Source: Chrysomallon squamiferum (taxonomy: Eukaryota; Mollusca; Gastropoda; Neomphalida; Peltospiridae). From it: a DNA stretch of 64,000 bases. The stretch spans positions 6,690,832-6,754,831 of the forward strand of contig CM022675.1 of NCBI GenBank assembly GCA_012295275.1, read 5' to 3'. Positions 13,955-27,705 of this stretch are shown here, one piece after another. The position numbers were made by a program, and so were the translations under genes. The notes under the pieces were generated by a model, which did not search any database, was not told the origin of the DNA, and was given only the letters and a program-made list of their open reading frames with translations. Position 1 is the stretch's first letter. Each line of letters starts with the position of its first letter.

Positions 13955-14215
13955 TTTATTTTGTTTGTTTGTTTGTTTGTTTGTTTATCTGTTTAATTGT
14001 TTGTTTGTTTATCTGTGTGTTTGTTTGTTTGTTTATTCACGTATTTATTTATTTTATTTTTGTTTATTTTTTATTATTCATTTTATTTTATTTTTGTTTA
14101 TTTTTTATTATTCATTTTATTTTATTTTTATTTTATTTTTTTTTTATTCCATTTTATTTCATTTCATTTCTTTCTTATTTTTTTTTTTTAGTTCATTTTA
14201 TTTACTTATTTAGTT
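13955..14215. repeat. TTTG/TTTA-type degenerate tetranucleotide region
   Basis: Starts as (TTTG)n, passes into TTTTATT-like units, and contains two adjacent copies of a ~37-bp segment (about 14057-14130). The long open frames across it are repeat-derived. Confidence 0.9.
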
Positions 14216-16402
14216 TATTACAAGATTTCATTCATTATTTATTTAGTTTTTATGAAAGAATTTTGATGATGATTATTATTGTTATCTATTATTATTATTA
14301 TCATCATCACTGTCACAATCATTTCTAAATTTATATAAAAAAGGCATTTCTCACTTCTTTTTATTATTTTTTTGTTTTAATTTTTTTCTCAAGATAGCTT
14401 CATCAAACTAGAATCTCGTATAACATATATGAGTTATCTTTTTCATTTTTACGCATAGTCCCCCCCCCCATATATCTTCTCTTTATATTTAATACAATTA
14501 GAGAATATAATGCAGACTTAAATATTCACAAAATACAGCAGATCAGTTAAACACTGTCTTTAGAAATCCAACTTATAAACACATTCTTAACACACTGTTA
14601 GTGTTTGGTCAAATTTCTTCTATAATATTTTTTGTTTCGTTGGAAAAACGCTTAAAATAGCTTCGTCATTGCATTCATTTCAGAGGGATCTAAGGGAGAT
14701 AATCACAAACGAACATAGAGTTATACCGCTTCCTTTTCCATATGGTATTTGCTTTCTAAAGGTTTCCAGTGTTGCAGAATTTACAAGTTTCGCGTCAAGG
14801 TATATTAATATTTATTCCAGAAAAAGAACAATATTAAATTTATTATATATAAAATATATATGGAATAACAGCCGGGTTATATATAGTTTTTATTCTTTTT
14901 ATTTTTTTATTTTTTTTTTATATTTTCACTTTGGTTTTTTGTCAATTAACTCCGAGGTACGATTGGGTTGTATGTCGTTCCACGAGAGGTTAATGTGAAC
15001 AAGAACAAGAGGAAGTTGAAGATGAGGATGCTGCTGCTGATGATGATGATTATGACGACGACGATGATATTTATTATGATGATGATTATCATATAATGAT
15101 GATGATGACGGTGACGTCTGGATATTCATTTTGTACTAAAGGTACTTTCAGGAGGATACTAAAAGATCATTTTTGATGCTAATCAAAAGGTTTGGCGACA
15201 AAGGCTTTTTCTCTCATTACGACATGTAGCCACGGTCTGGTATAACACATAAAACCAGTAATCCAGTGTTAAAAGACCTTTTCATCCATTTATAAAACTC
15301 TGATTCAGTAATTTGATGTGAGTTAAAAAGAAACGGATGCAGTAGGTTAATGTAATACGAGTCAATTAAAAAAAAAAAAAAAAATAAAAAAAAATACCCT
15401 CACACTTTTCACTTCTGCTCCACCGGTCTACGAAAGAACAAGCCGCAGACGATGGATAAATAATCTAACAGCACTTCAGCACCTCTGGAGTAAAAAGTTT
15501 CCTCGTGAAGGAAAGTAGATTAACGTACGCTATGCCGAGCGCTGATTTCACACCTCAACGAGGCTGAAGCGAAACTGCGACGAATGATAAACGATTCCAA
15601 ACTCTTTCACACATCTCATAAATCTTTATACTCGATGATTTGGAGATTTGCACCTCTGTTGACATCTAGACTTGGCCCTACGACGGTGATGCGATAACTT
15701 AAAATGATGGTTTAGTAGTAGAGGAAAATGTGAATCCACGGATCCATAAATCATAGTCATGTGACCAATCGGTAATTGATCCTCCCAAGGGAAATAATTT
15801 CCTTTTCTGTAAATGATAGATTGCGAAAAAGCATTAAGGTTTCTTTTCTGATGGGAAATTCAACAAAGAGGTGGCAACAGAAGTGTGTAGATAATGGATT
15901 TCTCATACTAAAAGGCTAAGATATCATTTTGTTTGAGAAATAAAGAAATATCTGCAACATTTTTCTTCGTTTATTTGCTTGTATTTGCTTTCAGCTGAAC
16001 TGACAGTTTAAAAATCAGCTTAAATTCTTCTCTCATCCCTTTTCTGTGATTTTCTTTTTTCTTCTTTTTGCTTTCTGGTTTTCTTCTTTTTTTCTTTCTT
16101 TTCTTTTTTTTTCTTTTTTTTTTTTTTTTTGACCTTGTGATAAAGAAAAAATTCATGATAACGGAGTTAAAAAAAAAAATAGAATAAAATAAAGAAAGTG
16201 ATTGTATCGATAACAAGAAAAACTGAAAAAAAAAAGAAAAGAACAGAAAAAGAGACAAAATAATCGAATAAAGAAGAAAAAAAACCCAGAAGAATAGAAA
16301 CAATGAATCAAAGAAAAAAAGAAAAGATTAAAATTAAGATTAAGAAAAAAAATCAGCTGTGTGTATTTTATTTAATAATTTATTTATTTATTAATGCTGT
16401 TG

Positions 16403-16441
16403 TTTATTTTATTTTATTTTATTTTATTTTATTTTGTTTTG
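16403..16441. repeat. (TTTTA)n pentanucleotide repeat
   Basis: About seven tttta units. A separate (GAAT)n tract lies at 16711-16739. Confidence 0.9.
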
Positions 16442-17457
16442 TCTACGTCACTATAAAATATCGCTGACAGCAGTGTTTTGACAGAAATGTAATTACGTCA
16501 TACAGCAGGTTTTCCGTAGCTGAAAGGATCATATTTATTTTCTGGACCAATTACTTTGGAAGATTAGTGAAAAGTTGCTGTCTAAATTCTGACTAACGAT
16601 GATGACAGTGTGGACTCTATTTGATCGCATGTTCTCCCCTGCACATAAAAAATTTTAAAAAATAAAATCAATAAATCAATCAATCCATAAATAAATAAAC
16701 AAATAATGAGTGAATGAATGAATGAATGAATGAATGAATGCCAACTCAAAGACATTTTATTTTCATTAACGAAAACTATTATTATTAATGACACGAAAGA
16801 AAACGAAACTAGCGATCTGAAAATATCTGGAAATATCAAGTTACTAAGCAGAACCCTTCCTATCGATTTAAAACAGAGAAAAAAAAAAAAAATGTATTTA
16901 CGACATTACGGACCTAATGCCAAAATGAGGGTGATAATTATCTTTAACTTGGCGTTCAATCTGCGAACATTTTCAGATAATAATTCAGGAGATTAATTTT
17001 GCTTCCGACCTTTTCAGTTAGGTTTTTTTATTTTTGGTTCGTTCTTTTTTTCATCTTCTTTTAAAAAAAAAAAAAAAATTTATTTATTTTATAGATAGAT
17101 AGATAGATTTTTAGATAGATCAGATTTTTTTTTTTTTTTTTTTTTGCTCTAGTTGTCCGAGCTGTATGGCGTTCTGTCCTTTTTATCTAAACTAAGTCCT
17201 GAAAAAGTCGCTAATATTAACAGTTGTGATAGGAAAATCTTCATTTTGCAGTAATTTAGAGTCGTCTCTTTTCAGTACCTTTAGGGGGGAAATCACAACT
17301 GTATTTAGATATGTACATGCATATATTTCTAGAAACACACATACAAACTATGTACATACATACATGCAAAACATACGTGCATACATACATACATAATTCC
17401 TTTTACATTAATTTTACCGAATTTAAATTTGTTTAGGTTTCATGCGTTCAGGTAATC

Positions 17458-17465
17458 TGACGTCA
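17458..17465. promoter_or_regulatory. TGACGTCA palindrome (CRE-like)
   Basis: The fourth perfect CRE consensus, with a near-match TGACGTCT about 18 bp downstream. Confidence 0.35.
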
Positions 17466-17856
17466 TAGCATCAATGACGTCTACTATGCCGAAATAAAAA
17501 CAAAGAATTAATTTTCCAAAAAAAAACTTAATTATTGATAATCGATAACACAGTTTTAAATAATATCCTTGTTTTTATTTTGAATTTTATAAACAAACAA
17601 ACAAACAAACAAACAAGTCTGCAAATAATTAAAACAGAATTAATTATTTTAAAATTACCTAATTTACAAAAATATTACGAAAAAAATCGAAAAAATTATT
17701 ATTTTATTTTTTTTATAAATAAATAAACAATTAGATAAACAAATTAATAAAACAAAATAAAGCTTCGGTTCAAACAAGAGTATCAGATCAAAAAATAGAA
17801 TTTTTAGTAACATCAAATGCAAAAATAAAGAATCTTGATAGTCAATATTAGAATCG

Positions 17857-18160
17857 GTTACCGCCCTTGTGTGGTTGTCTGTTCACTGATATATTTAGTT
17901 TCCGCAATTGTACGAGAAACGGTTCACTGAAATATTTAGTTACCGCCCTTGTGTGAGAGATGTTCACCAATGTATTTTGAGTTACCGCCCTTGTGTGACA
18001 TATGTTCACTGATATATTTAGTTACCGCCCTTGTGTGAGACATGTTCACTGATATATTTAGAGTTACCACCCTTGTGTGAGATATGTTCACTGATATATT
18101 TAGAGTTACCGCCCTTGTGTGACATATGTTCATTGATATATTTAGAGTTATATGTGTGAG
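17857..18160. repeat. ~42-bp minisatellite, about 7 copies
   Basis: The recurring core is gttaccgcccttgtgtga followed by atgttcactgatatattta. Copies start near 17857, 17899 (diverged), 17938, 17980, 18020, 18062 and 18105, with a remnant at 18146. A further decayed unit lies near 18313-18345. The CCGCCC cores stand out against the AT-rich background. Without unique spacers this is not a CRISPR array. Confidence 0.92.
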
Positions 18161-18219
18161 TATATTCACCTTTATTCATCATCTATTTTGTGCTGATGAG
18201 AAGTATGAGCCTGATATAT

Positions 18220-18540
18220 TTTGGTTATTTATTCAAAAATATTATAATATGAAATACAAAGCAATGGACTGTTAAAATGTCACAAAACTGTACAAAAGGC
18301 TTTATTTTTAATGTTCACAGATATATTTAGTTATCGCAGTGAGGGAAAATGTTCACACTATAATTAGCTAAAATTCCATGAAGTGGTTGAAGTTTTAGAT
18401 GGGTAGTGACTTTATTCAGTGATAGGAATATGTGTCACAAGAAAACTTTGGCTGTTTATCACAATTTATTCAAAAATATTGTAATATGAAATACAAAGCA
18501 ATGGACTGTTAAACTGTCAAAAACTGTAAAACTTACTTTT
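18220..18540. repeat. Direct duplication flanking 18300-18440
   Basis: A ~65-bp block (ttattcaaaaatatt, then aatatgaaatacaaagcaat and on) occurs at about 18228-18290 and again at about 18468-18530 with few changes. Confidence 0.85.
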
Positions 18541-18744
18541 TAAAGCCTGCACACCCTGTCACTCATACTGTCACTGGTAAACTACTGCACATCAGTCAGA
18601 ACTCGTTTAAAACGTGCATAAATGCTTTTTCCAGACAACCAGCTATTTCTTACTGGATATCTTTCCACTCTTAACATAATCAATTTTTTATCATCACAAA
18701 TATCTATCTAGATCCTAGGATTTTGTGGGGCACATCTAAGCATA

Positions 18745-18931
18745 GTAATAATAATAACAACAACAGTAATAATAATAACAGTAGTAATAATAACAATAAT
18801 AATAAGAAGAAGAAGAAGAAGAAGAAGAAGAATAATAATAATACCAGTAACAATAATAAGAATAATAATAATAAGAAGAAGAAGAAGAAGAATAAGAATA
18901 AGAATAAGAATAAGAATAAGAATAAGAATAA

Positions 18932-19027
<96 letters not shown>

Positions 19028-19081
19028 CAGTAACAATAATAACAGTAATAAAATTAATAATAAAGCATAATAATAATACCA

Positions 19082-19130
<49 letters not shown>
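18745..19130. repeat. Long AAT/AAG/AAGAAT compound microsatellite
   Basis: Successive blocks of AAT, AAG, AATAAG hexamers (about 18890-18935) and a pure AAT run. Long open frames exist on both strands but are repeat translations. Confidence 0.97.
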
Positions 19131-19133
<3 letters not shown>

Positions 19134-19767
19134 TCAAAGTACCTCCTGCATAGGAAGGAATTATTTGTTATTGTTGTAGGTTCAAAGTGCATAACCATGT
19201 TGAATAAAGAAATGTCTGCTTGACTAGTCACCCTTATCAAGTTACTTCATATTATCAATGCTTCTTTTCAATTTGTGGTAAAACAAAAAGTAAAGAAGAA
19301 GAAACGAAGATACTGTCATAACTTGAATACAATAAATTGTCTCACAAAATAACATGACGGAGGTGTGACATGAATATAGTTTTTAAAATAAAAATAATAA
19401 TTAAAAAAAGAAAATTAAAAATAGCACTGGGCTAGTTATGTATCTTACTTTGTAAATACAAGTCTTAAATTTTATTTAAACAATAAAAGAGATGTGGCTG
19501 ATTATGAAAAAAAAAAAAAAAAAAACATTGGGAAAGAATAACACAGCATTTTATAATATTGTAATCTGTGTATTAGATTCATTAATCTTCATAAACAGAA
19601 AAGCCAAACGAAAAGTCAAACCTTCATAAACTTGCAAACATAATTTTGTTTGTTTCGAATACAAAGTTTAAAATTAACTTCAACTAAATATACAAATATA
19701 TGAAATACACCTTTTTTCATAACAAAAATGCTTGTATTATTTTAATTATCTCCCTTGGTACTGTTTA

Positions 19768-19902
19768 TTAAACTGAAGTTGCACACGTTTTATTTGGCTG
19801 AGTGTGAATATCATTTGGTTTTGAATGTTGGGGATTGAAAATCTTCAATGGATAAATAATAACTGCTTCCTGCAACATTTTTATATATACTTGCTGTTGG
19901 AC
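19768..19902 (-). CDS. THAP gene, terminal exon
   Basis: The acceptor ttttttag precedes 45 codons ending in TAA at 19768-19770. The AATAAA hexamer at 19769-19764 overlaps the stop, and another candidate signal is near 19476. The encoded tail (VQQQVYIKML then ..TCATSV) matches no domain I know. Confidence 0.5.
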   Translation of the reverse strand, partial: VQQQVYIKMLQEAVIIYPLKIFNPQHSKPNDIHTQPNKTCATSV

Positions 19903-20020
19903 CTAAAAAAGAAAGAAAGTTTTGAATTACAACTAGAAAATTTAAAAATGGATTTTATGTAAATAATGAAAGGACATATGAGAATTAGTATTTGAATCTT
20001 ATGCTGAAACAATAATCAAG

Positions 20021-20081
<61 letters not shown>

Positions 20082-23000
20082 TAATAGTAATAATACTACT
20101 AATAATAATAACAATAATAATAAAGGTTTGAAATCTATGACTATATTAGTATATAATTTCTAACCATTATAATAACAGCAACATTAATTATTATTACAAA
20201 GATTTTTTTTTAAATAAATAATAAATAAAGGTTAAAATATTAATTGCAATTTTCTAAACTGAAAACAGTTGAAAAACACCTGCTTTCACCAAATACAGAA
20301 CAAATTAATTAATTTTAAATACAAAAAGATGAATATTTTAGACTAAAATTAAATTTATAAAAGGATCCCGTTGAATACTTTACTAATTTAAATGTTGTAA
20401 GCCACTATTAACAATACGTAAAGACATCCAAAAGAGTAAAATCATTTTTTAAATGCATGCACTTTGTAAAATAAACAAGTGGCTTAAATACATTTAATAT
20501 ATCTAATATTTCAAATGCTTCATTTCTGTTTGGAAACTATTATTAATAAAACAGTGTAACAAGAAACAAAATAGCATTTCTGTAAATGAAGATTTGATAA
20601 ACTTTATAATTATTAAACATTGGTTTAAATTTGTAAAATAATTCAATCCAACCATAATGGATATGTCTGAAAAAAAACAACCCAAAATAAAACAATATTA
20701 ACAATCTAACTGCAGTTTACTTTAGACAAATTTTAACAGAAACAAACAACAACAACAAAAAAGCCCCCATCCAAAACCTAACACACACACACTCATTACC
20801 TTATTTGGTCTGCTGGTATCACCTGAATCCTTACAGTTTACTGTCTCAGGATGTAATATTAGTCTGTTGCTATGGTTACTTAGTTGAGTATCAATCTGAA
20901 ATAAGAATAAAACAATTGTGACAATGTAAAAAAGAAATTCAAATTTATTTTATACATGCATTTTATTTGTTGTACACTTACATATCTAATCATTCAGTGA
21001 TTGTCTGATTAACTAGAATAATCTAAATTAGTATGTGTGATTTGCTTAGTAGTTACTGCAGTACATAAATAAAAATAAAATAATAATAAAAGATAATAAT
21101 TATGAATATATATATATTACATACCATATAGAAATAATAAATAATAAAATAAAATAATAAAAAGAGATGAGTTAAGATAAGATAAGATAAGATAAAAATA
21201 TTCTGAAACCTTGTTACTGATGCCAACTGGAGAAAGAATCTTTGAAATTAAACTAGCAAAAATTGGTGATGTCACAGAAAGCTTGTCTTCACCATTCTAA
21301 AAAAAAAAGGATAAAATAACTAATATTAAGTCACAAATACATAACAAATATTTATAATAAAAGTATAATCGTGGCAGGAAAAAAAAAAAAAAAAAAAAAA
21401 AATAATAATAATAATAATAATAAAAATAAAAATAAAAAAAAAATAGTCTTTCAAACAGTTTTCTCTACCATTTTATATTTCCAATAATTAATTCTGTTCA
21501 TTAAATTATTTTAAGTCTTGTGTTTAAAACAGTGTCATACAAAAATCAAGGCACAGCATAAAGAAAACAAATTTTCAGGAATTTATAAAAACAATTACAC
21601 TTACTTTGCTACTTCCACCTGTGAGAAGAAAGTAAAGCAGCAAGATTGTTGAAAATAGGAGTTTTCACATCAACTTCATAGATATCATCCTAAAATATAA
21701 ATGTATACTTACACAAACTGTACAATTATTTATATAAAATATAGATATCATCCTAAAATATAAATATATACTTACACAAACTGTACAATTATTTGTATAA
21801 AATATAGATATCATCCTAAAATATAAATATATACTGACACAAACTGTACAATTATTTATATAAAATATAGATATCATCCTAAAATATAAATATATACTGA
21901 CACAAACTGTATAGTTATTTATATAAAATATAGATATCATCCTAAAATATAAATATATATTGACACAAACTATATAGATATCATCCTAAAATATTTATAT
22001 ATACTTACACAAACCATACAATTATTTACATAAAATTATTTATATATAATTATTTTCACACACACACACACACACTGCATAAGGATAAACAATTCTGTTC
22101 TTTCACATGGTAATGATCAAAACACTGAATTCTTCTAACTGGTGTACAGCCAGATTAAGATTTCCCTTTTGAAAATATCACTACCTGTGTCTCTCTATAT
22201 AAAAACACATGTACATGGAAAATCACACAACACTCTCCAATACCCCACTTCTCATGGCCTACCATATTAGACTAAAAAATAAAAATATATAATACATATA
22301 CAGTGGTACGTTGACTTACGAGTTTAATGCATTCCATGGCCAAGCTCATAACACAATTTGATCACATATGAATCCATGACATTTTTTTGTAACAAGTTTT
22401 TAAATAAGAAATATTTATTTATAAATGTCAAATATTATATAAAATAAAAATAAAAAGAGAATGTAAAGAAAATAATTGTTATGTAAAGTGTATTTATCTT
22501 GGAGATCAGACATGAATATGCTTATGATCCACGGTCACAAAAAAAATCAATTAGCAAAATACTGCACAAAACACAACAGAGATGCTCCCATGGTGAGTTA
22601 ACCACATGAAGTAAACAAGTGAGATGTGGGATGATGGGTGGATGTTGTGCTGTTTGTTGCACCAACAAGCGGTGGCATATCTTAAGCTCGCTCATAACTC
22701 AGATTTTGACTCGCAACTCAAAGCAAAAAAAAACAATAAAGCAACTGCTCGTAACTCGGAAACTCATAAGTTGGTGCACTCGTAAGTCGAGGTTCCACTG
22801 TATTTAGAAAATCCTATAACACTTCCTACCATCCCATTTATCATGGTCTACACCACACAGTATCAGCTGTGAGCAGAATGTGTCAGTTTGTAAATAAAAA
22901 TATTTATTACCATAAAATCATCTTCTTGTTCAGTATCTTCAGCTGTTTCTTTCTCTGTTGTAGGATTTGAAGTTGTTGAGTGATCTGATTTTGGTTCTGA

Positions 23001-26000
23001 CTGACCTGGCTTATTGGACTGTGCAGGAACTGAGTTTGGTTCTTGTTCACCTGTATCCTTCTATAAAATAAATATAAATATAACAGTAAGTGTGAAAGAT
23101 AAAACTATATCCTTCTATAAAATAGATATAAGTATAACAGTAAAACATAAAAGTGGAGAGGAGTGGATTAGGAAAAGGAATAGAGAAGAGCAAATTAAAA
23201 GTAAAATAAACTCAAAACTGAATAATAAAAAAAAAATAAATAAATAAAAAAATAAATAAAATAAAAATAAACATAAAAATAAATAAAATAAAAACAAAAA
23301 TGAATAATAAAATAATAAAAATCAAAAATTAAAAAAAAATTAAAATAAAATAAAATAAAATAAAAAAAAATAAAAATTAAAAAAAATAAAATAAAATAAA
23401 ATAAAATAAAATAAAATAAAACAAAACGAAATGAAAGGAAAAAGAAGATAAATAATAAAATAAAATAATTAGAATAGTCCAAAAAGCAGAAAAAAATAAA
23501 TAAAATACAACTGAACATTTTATGTTTGTGAAGAAAGTACTGTCAACGAAGAATGTAAATAAACTAAGACAATTTGTTGGGAAATATTTTGACATTCACA
23601 AAATATGTCTAAACAATTACAAACTGGATTTGTATTTATGGATACAGTAGAGAAAAAAAATGTGGATTGTGTTTGTCTGATGAATGGATAATATATTATT
23701 TTTATAATTTCAATTGTCCGACACCCAGAAAGATTACAAGAGTTAAATATCAGTGCTTTATTATCACAGTCCCAAATAGCTCTAACCATATAGCTTGAAG
23801 AATCACTGGCTTCTGAACCACATTCATCCATCTTGGAATCATCCTGAAAAAATGTGTAAAGACAATTTTATAGTGCCATTTGCATAGACCTACTTAATTC
23901 AATCAAAAATACAACTACAATTTTCTTCATTATTCCCATATTTTGGCATAATTTTGTTTAACTTCTATTTTCTTAAATTTAAATTCATTTTTTTCGTTCT
24001 TTCTTTGTATATGAAAAAAGATGACACATTATTTTTGTACAGTTTAAACACTTTCACACATAAAATGTAAACAAATTGACTGGAGTCCTTTTTTCTTTTC
24101 TTTCTTTTCTTTTTTTTTGTTGCATTAATTAGTATTACTATTAGGATTAGTAACTGAACTGAAATATTGAACACACATTAATGCGGTTACAATATACAGA
24201 CTACAACAAAAATACCGTTATCACTGAAGATTGGTTAAGAAATAATTTGAATAACTACCCTTGATATTTCACATTTTCTGACAGCTGATGACATATTTTT
24301 TATTATTTTTGAATGCAGGTATTTCACATTCCTATAGCACGTGTACGCAAAGAGTAACGTCCCTTGACTAAACAGACAGAAACTAGTCTATTTAAAAATT
24401 GAGTGGGGGCATGAGTAGCGCCGGAGGAGACTTCAAATTTTGGCAACTAACATGATGTACATATTTCGAATTAGATGGTATAATGTCTGTAGAAAATGTC
24501 CGCTGAATTTTACAGCGGAATGGTTCAAATTAAAAAGCAGTGCAACAACTTGGACACAGTCTTTGCGACTCGTACCCGGTTTGATAAAGCCAGATGAAAT
24601 GACTATTTCGTAAAAAGTACAAACAAAACATTAGACAGGGACTCCTTATGAGCGTTTAAAAGTTTGAAAAATTATAAATATTTCTCGGATGGATATGCGC
24701 AACGCCTTCTGTCAGAACCGTAAAAGACCATGCTATCTCTCGTGAATTTTTGTTTACTGCAGAGCACAGGTTATTGCATCGATGGGTAAAAAGGTATACG
24801 ATGTCAGTGTGTGAATGAATAAATGAAGAAAGAGAAGTTCTAGGAGGATCATGCAAGTGTATAGCATGGTAAGTTTCTTTCAATTATTTATAATATTTTA
24901 TTATTATTTATTGGAAACGCATGCATAAATATTGTAAATACCTGCATAAATATTGTAAATACCTCCCACCCACTCAAAATCTGGGCACGTGTGTGTGTGC
25001 TGTATACTGAATGTATGTATGTATGTATATACAAAATTTGTTTACTGGAAACACATGCATGCATAAATATTGTAAATATCCCCATGTCAAAATCAAGGCA
25101 TAATTATGGATTTCAATATAGTATGTATTTATAAATATATGCTATACTGAAACAGACACATATGCCCTGATTTTGACACACACAGTATAACTGAAAAACA
25201 ACTTCTCAAAACATTCAGGTCCAGGTCAAGGGGTAGCAGGTGCCCTTCCCCCACATACGCACTACAAACAGTGGCAGTAACTTGTTTGTTCAGCAAGACT
25301 TTGTAGTGATCATTTACAGCCAGAGTATTTACACCTTTGTACTCATATACTCACACAAACACCTACATACTTGTACAAACCCTTCTAAGTATTTGTGACC
25401 CCAAGCAACAAACACCTGAACAGGTTGCAGTAAACTGAATAATTAAGAACATAATTGAAACTGTTTTTCTATGTAATTATCTGAACCATGTCATTAACTT
25501 CACACACAAATAATAAGGCTGACTAATCGTGATTAGAAACATGTTATTTAAAAAAAAAATTATACATCTGTTTTTGAGGTATTAAAGCATAAATACACTA
25601 ATTTTAAATTATTTAGCATTTAAATAAATACATGGTTGCTGTAAATAATATAGTTACATATATATCACCACACATGTATCACAAAAGAATTTATAAATTT
25701 TTTCAGGCAAGGTGAAGCATGTAACCATGTAGCTGCTTTGCTGTTTGCCTTAGAGAAGGATTATGTGGCACAGGGACTGAACTGTATACCCGAAGGAAAA
25801 AAAAACATGTACAAAGACGTAACCAGACAGCAAAGTATTATGTGGAACCCAAACCTGTTGACAAAATTGTCATTTACAGGTGAGGCTATAACACACATGT
25901 ATTTAAAATCTTTGAATGTTCATACTAGTTGAAAAAACTTGTAATTACTATGCAGATAAAGTCATTCTGAATTTAAATGCCAGTAAAAAAGTAACAAGTG

Positions 26001-27638
26001 ACACATTACTGTGTGTGTGTTATTATATTTACATGTATATTGTGTTTGTATTTTTATGATTTGCATGTTTCTGTTACACATTAATTTACAAATGCACAAA
26101 CTATATTTCAATAAGTGTGTAATCATAAGTCCTAAGAGTCCCTAATTCTTCAATATGTCTACAGTATGTCTGTTTATTAGAACATTATATACAACATATT
26201 AATTGAATATTATTTTTTTCAGACCACAACATAATAAACTAAAACCTCTGTCAACAAAAGACTACCAAGATCCTCATCATACAGATGATCAAGTTTTGAA
26301 CAGCAAGGAAAGGGAAGGTTTATGTAAAGCACCGTTTAAAACTGTACCAAACCATGGGTTTTGTAAGTATGGAATTCCCACAAAGGAAGTCATACCTGTC
26401 ACTGATATGGTAGATAACTGATTACAACCATTATTCTGTCATCCACCATTGAAATTGAAACTGCTTGTGAAACATTTCTAAAAACATAGGAACTTTCAGA
26501 TGATGAAGATAGTGAAACTAAAACAAAAGAACAATCAATGTGTACTTTGTGACATAGTGTACAACAACAAAAAAAGAGGATTACTGCTTCAAATGCAGTA
26601 ACAAACAGGAGAAATACTAAAGATCCATTTAATATTAAAGACTTCTCCAGTACACACATGGTACTAGTACAAAGACAGTGGAATTTGGTTTGACAAAAGA
26701 AAATGATGCAGCCAGATGGTATAAGCTACACTTGGAAAAGACCTATCCTCGTGTTGTTGTGTCTGTAGTAAGCTTTAAAGTGTGTAAAGATTTCCTTTTT
26801 TTAGGATCTTCAGCTGATAGAATGTCAGTTTTCAATAGGTTACTAGTTGAAGTGAAAATCCACATTCAACCTGGGATACACCAAAATTTATCGACACTAC
26901 AAAAACCTTGCCATGTTTGGTTACAGATGAAAATAATTAAGTTGTTAAACAAAAAAACATGTGTACCACACACAGATTCAAGGACATATATGGCCATATA
27001 TGGCATTCATGAATGTTTTAACTATTTTCAGATGTATAATCAATCATTTGATCTTCATACATTACATATTCCATTTTTGTTTCCATTTTTGCTGATACTT
27101 GTCATGCTTTATGTAATAAAATCTGTGTGCTGTTTTTAAATTTGTTTATGTTTTGTTATTTTAGAATATGAATGTATTACTGACTGTCCTAATATTTTGT
27201 GGTAGCCCATCGTTTGGGAACTTTTCTTTCCTCCATCAGTAATGCCAGTGGTATATATTTTATTTTCTGTTTGATTCTCCTGGGCCTTTTCACTCCAAAT
27301 TTTAAAACTAAGGGAACCAAAGTAAGAGTTAAACTGCATAAAGGTGATAGTATTTTGTCTGAATATCTGGTTTTCCATTCCATTAAAAAAAAAAAAAAAA
27401 AAAAAAAAATTAAATGGGGTGATACAGAAAAAATGTTTGGCTACAGATAAAAAAAAATAATAATAATAATTTTAGTTTTCCAATAAAGCTATGTAAAATG
27501 TTTAAATCTACACTTGTAAACTATGCTGAAAGTGATGATGTTAATACCAGTGTCCCTATCACATTTCACCTATTTAATATAAAAAAAAGATGGTGTTTGT
27601 GTTATGTATGTGTGTGTTACTGTTACACTGTATGACAC

Positions 27639-27705
<67 letters not shown>

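Larger units (their letters stand above)
8880..17850. other. Gene-poor region with more complex islands
   Basis: Segments of higher complexity and GC near 9050-9340, 10060-10165, 10600-10740, 13660-13930 and 15400-15720 alternate with poly(T), ATT and TTTG/TTTA tracts. No ORF in it has a recognisable domain. The islands could be regulatory elements or exons of a noncoding or poorly conserved transcript. The four TGACGTCA sites listed separately fall here. Confidence 0.5.

Noticed and set aside
13791-14213. 140-codon plus-strand frame
   Set aside because: Only the first ~45 codons are non-repetitive. The rest is TTTG/TTTA repeat, with no domain.
17857-18160. CRISPR-like regular repeats
   Set aside because: Units are contiguous with no unique spacers and the host is an animal. 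The same applies to the 63-bp array at 21678.
18704-19240. Leu/Asn-rich frames of 115-178 codons on both strands
   Set aside because: Products of the AAT/AAG microsatellite: open in several frames on both strands and without codon structure.
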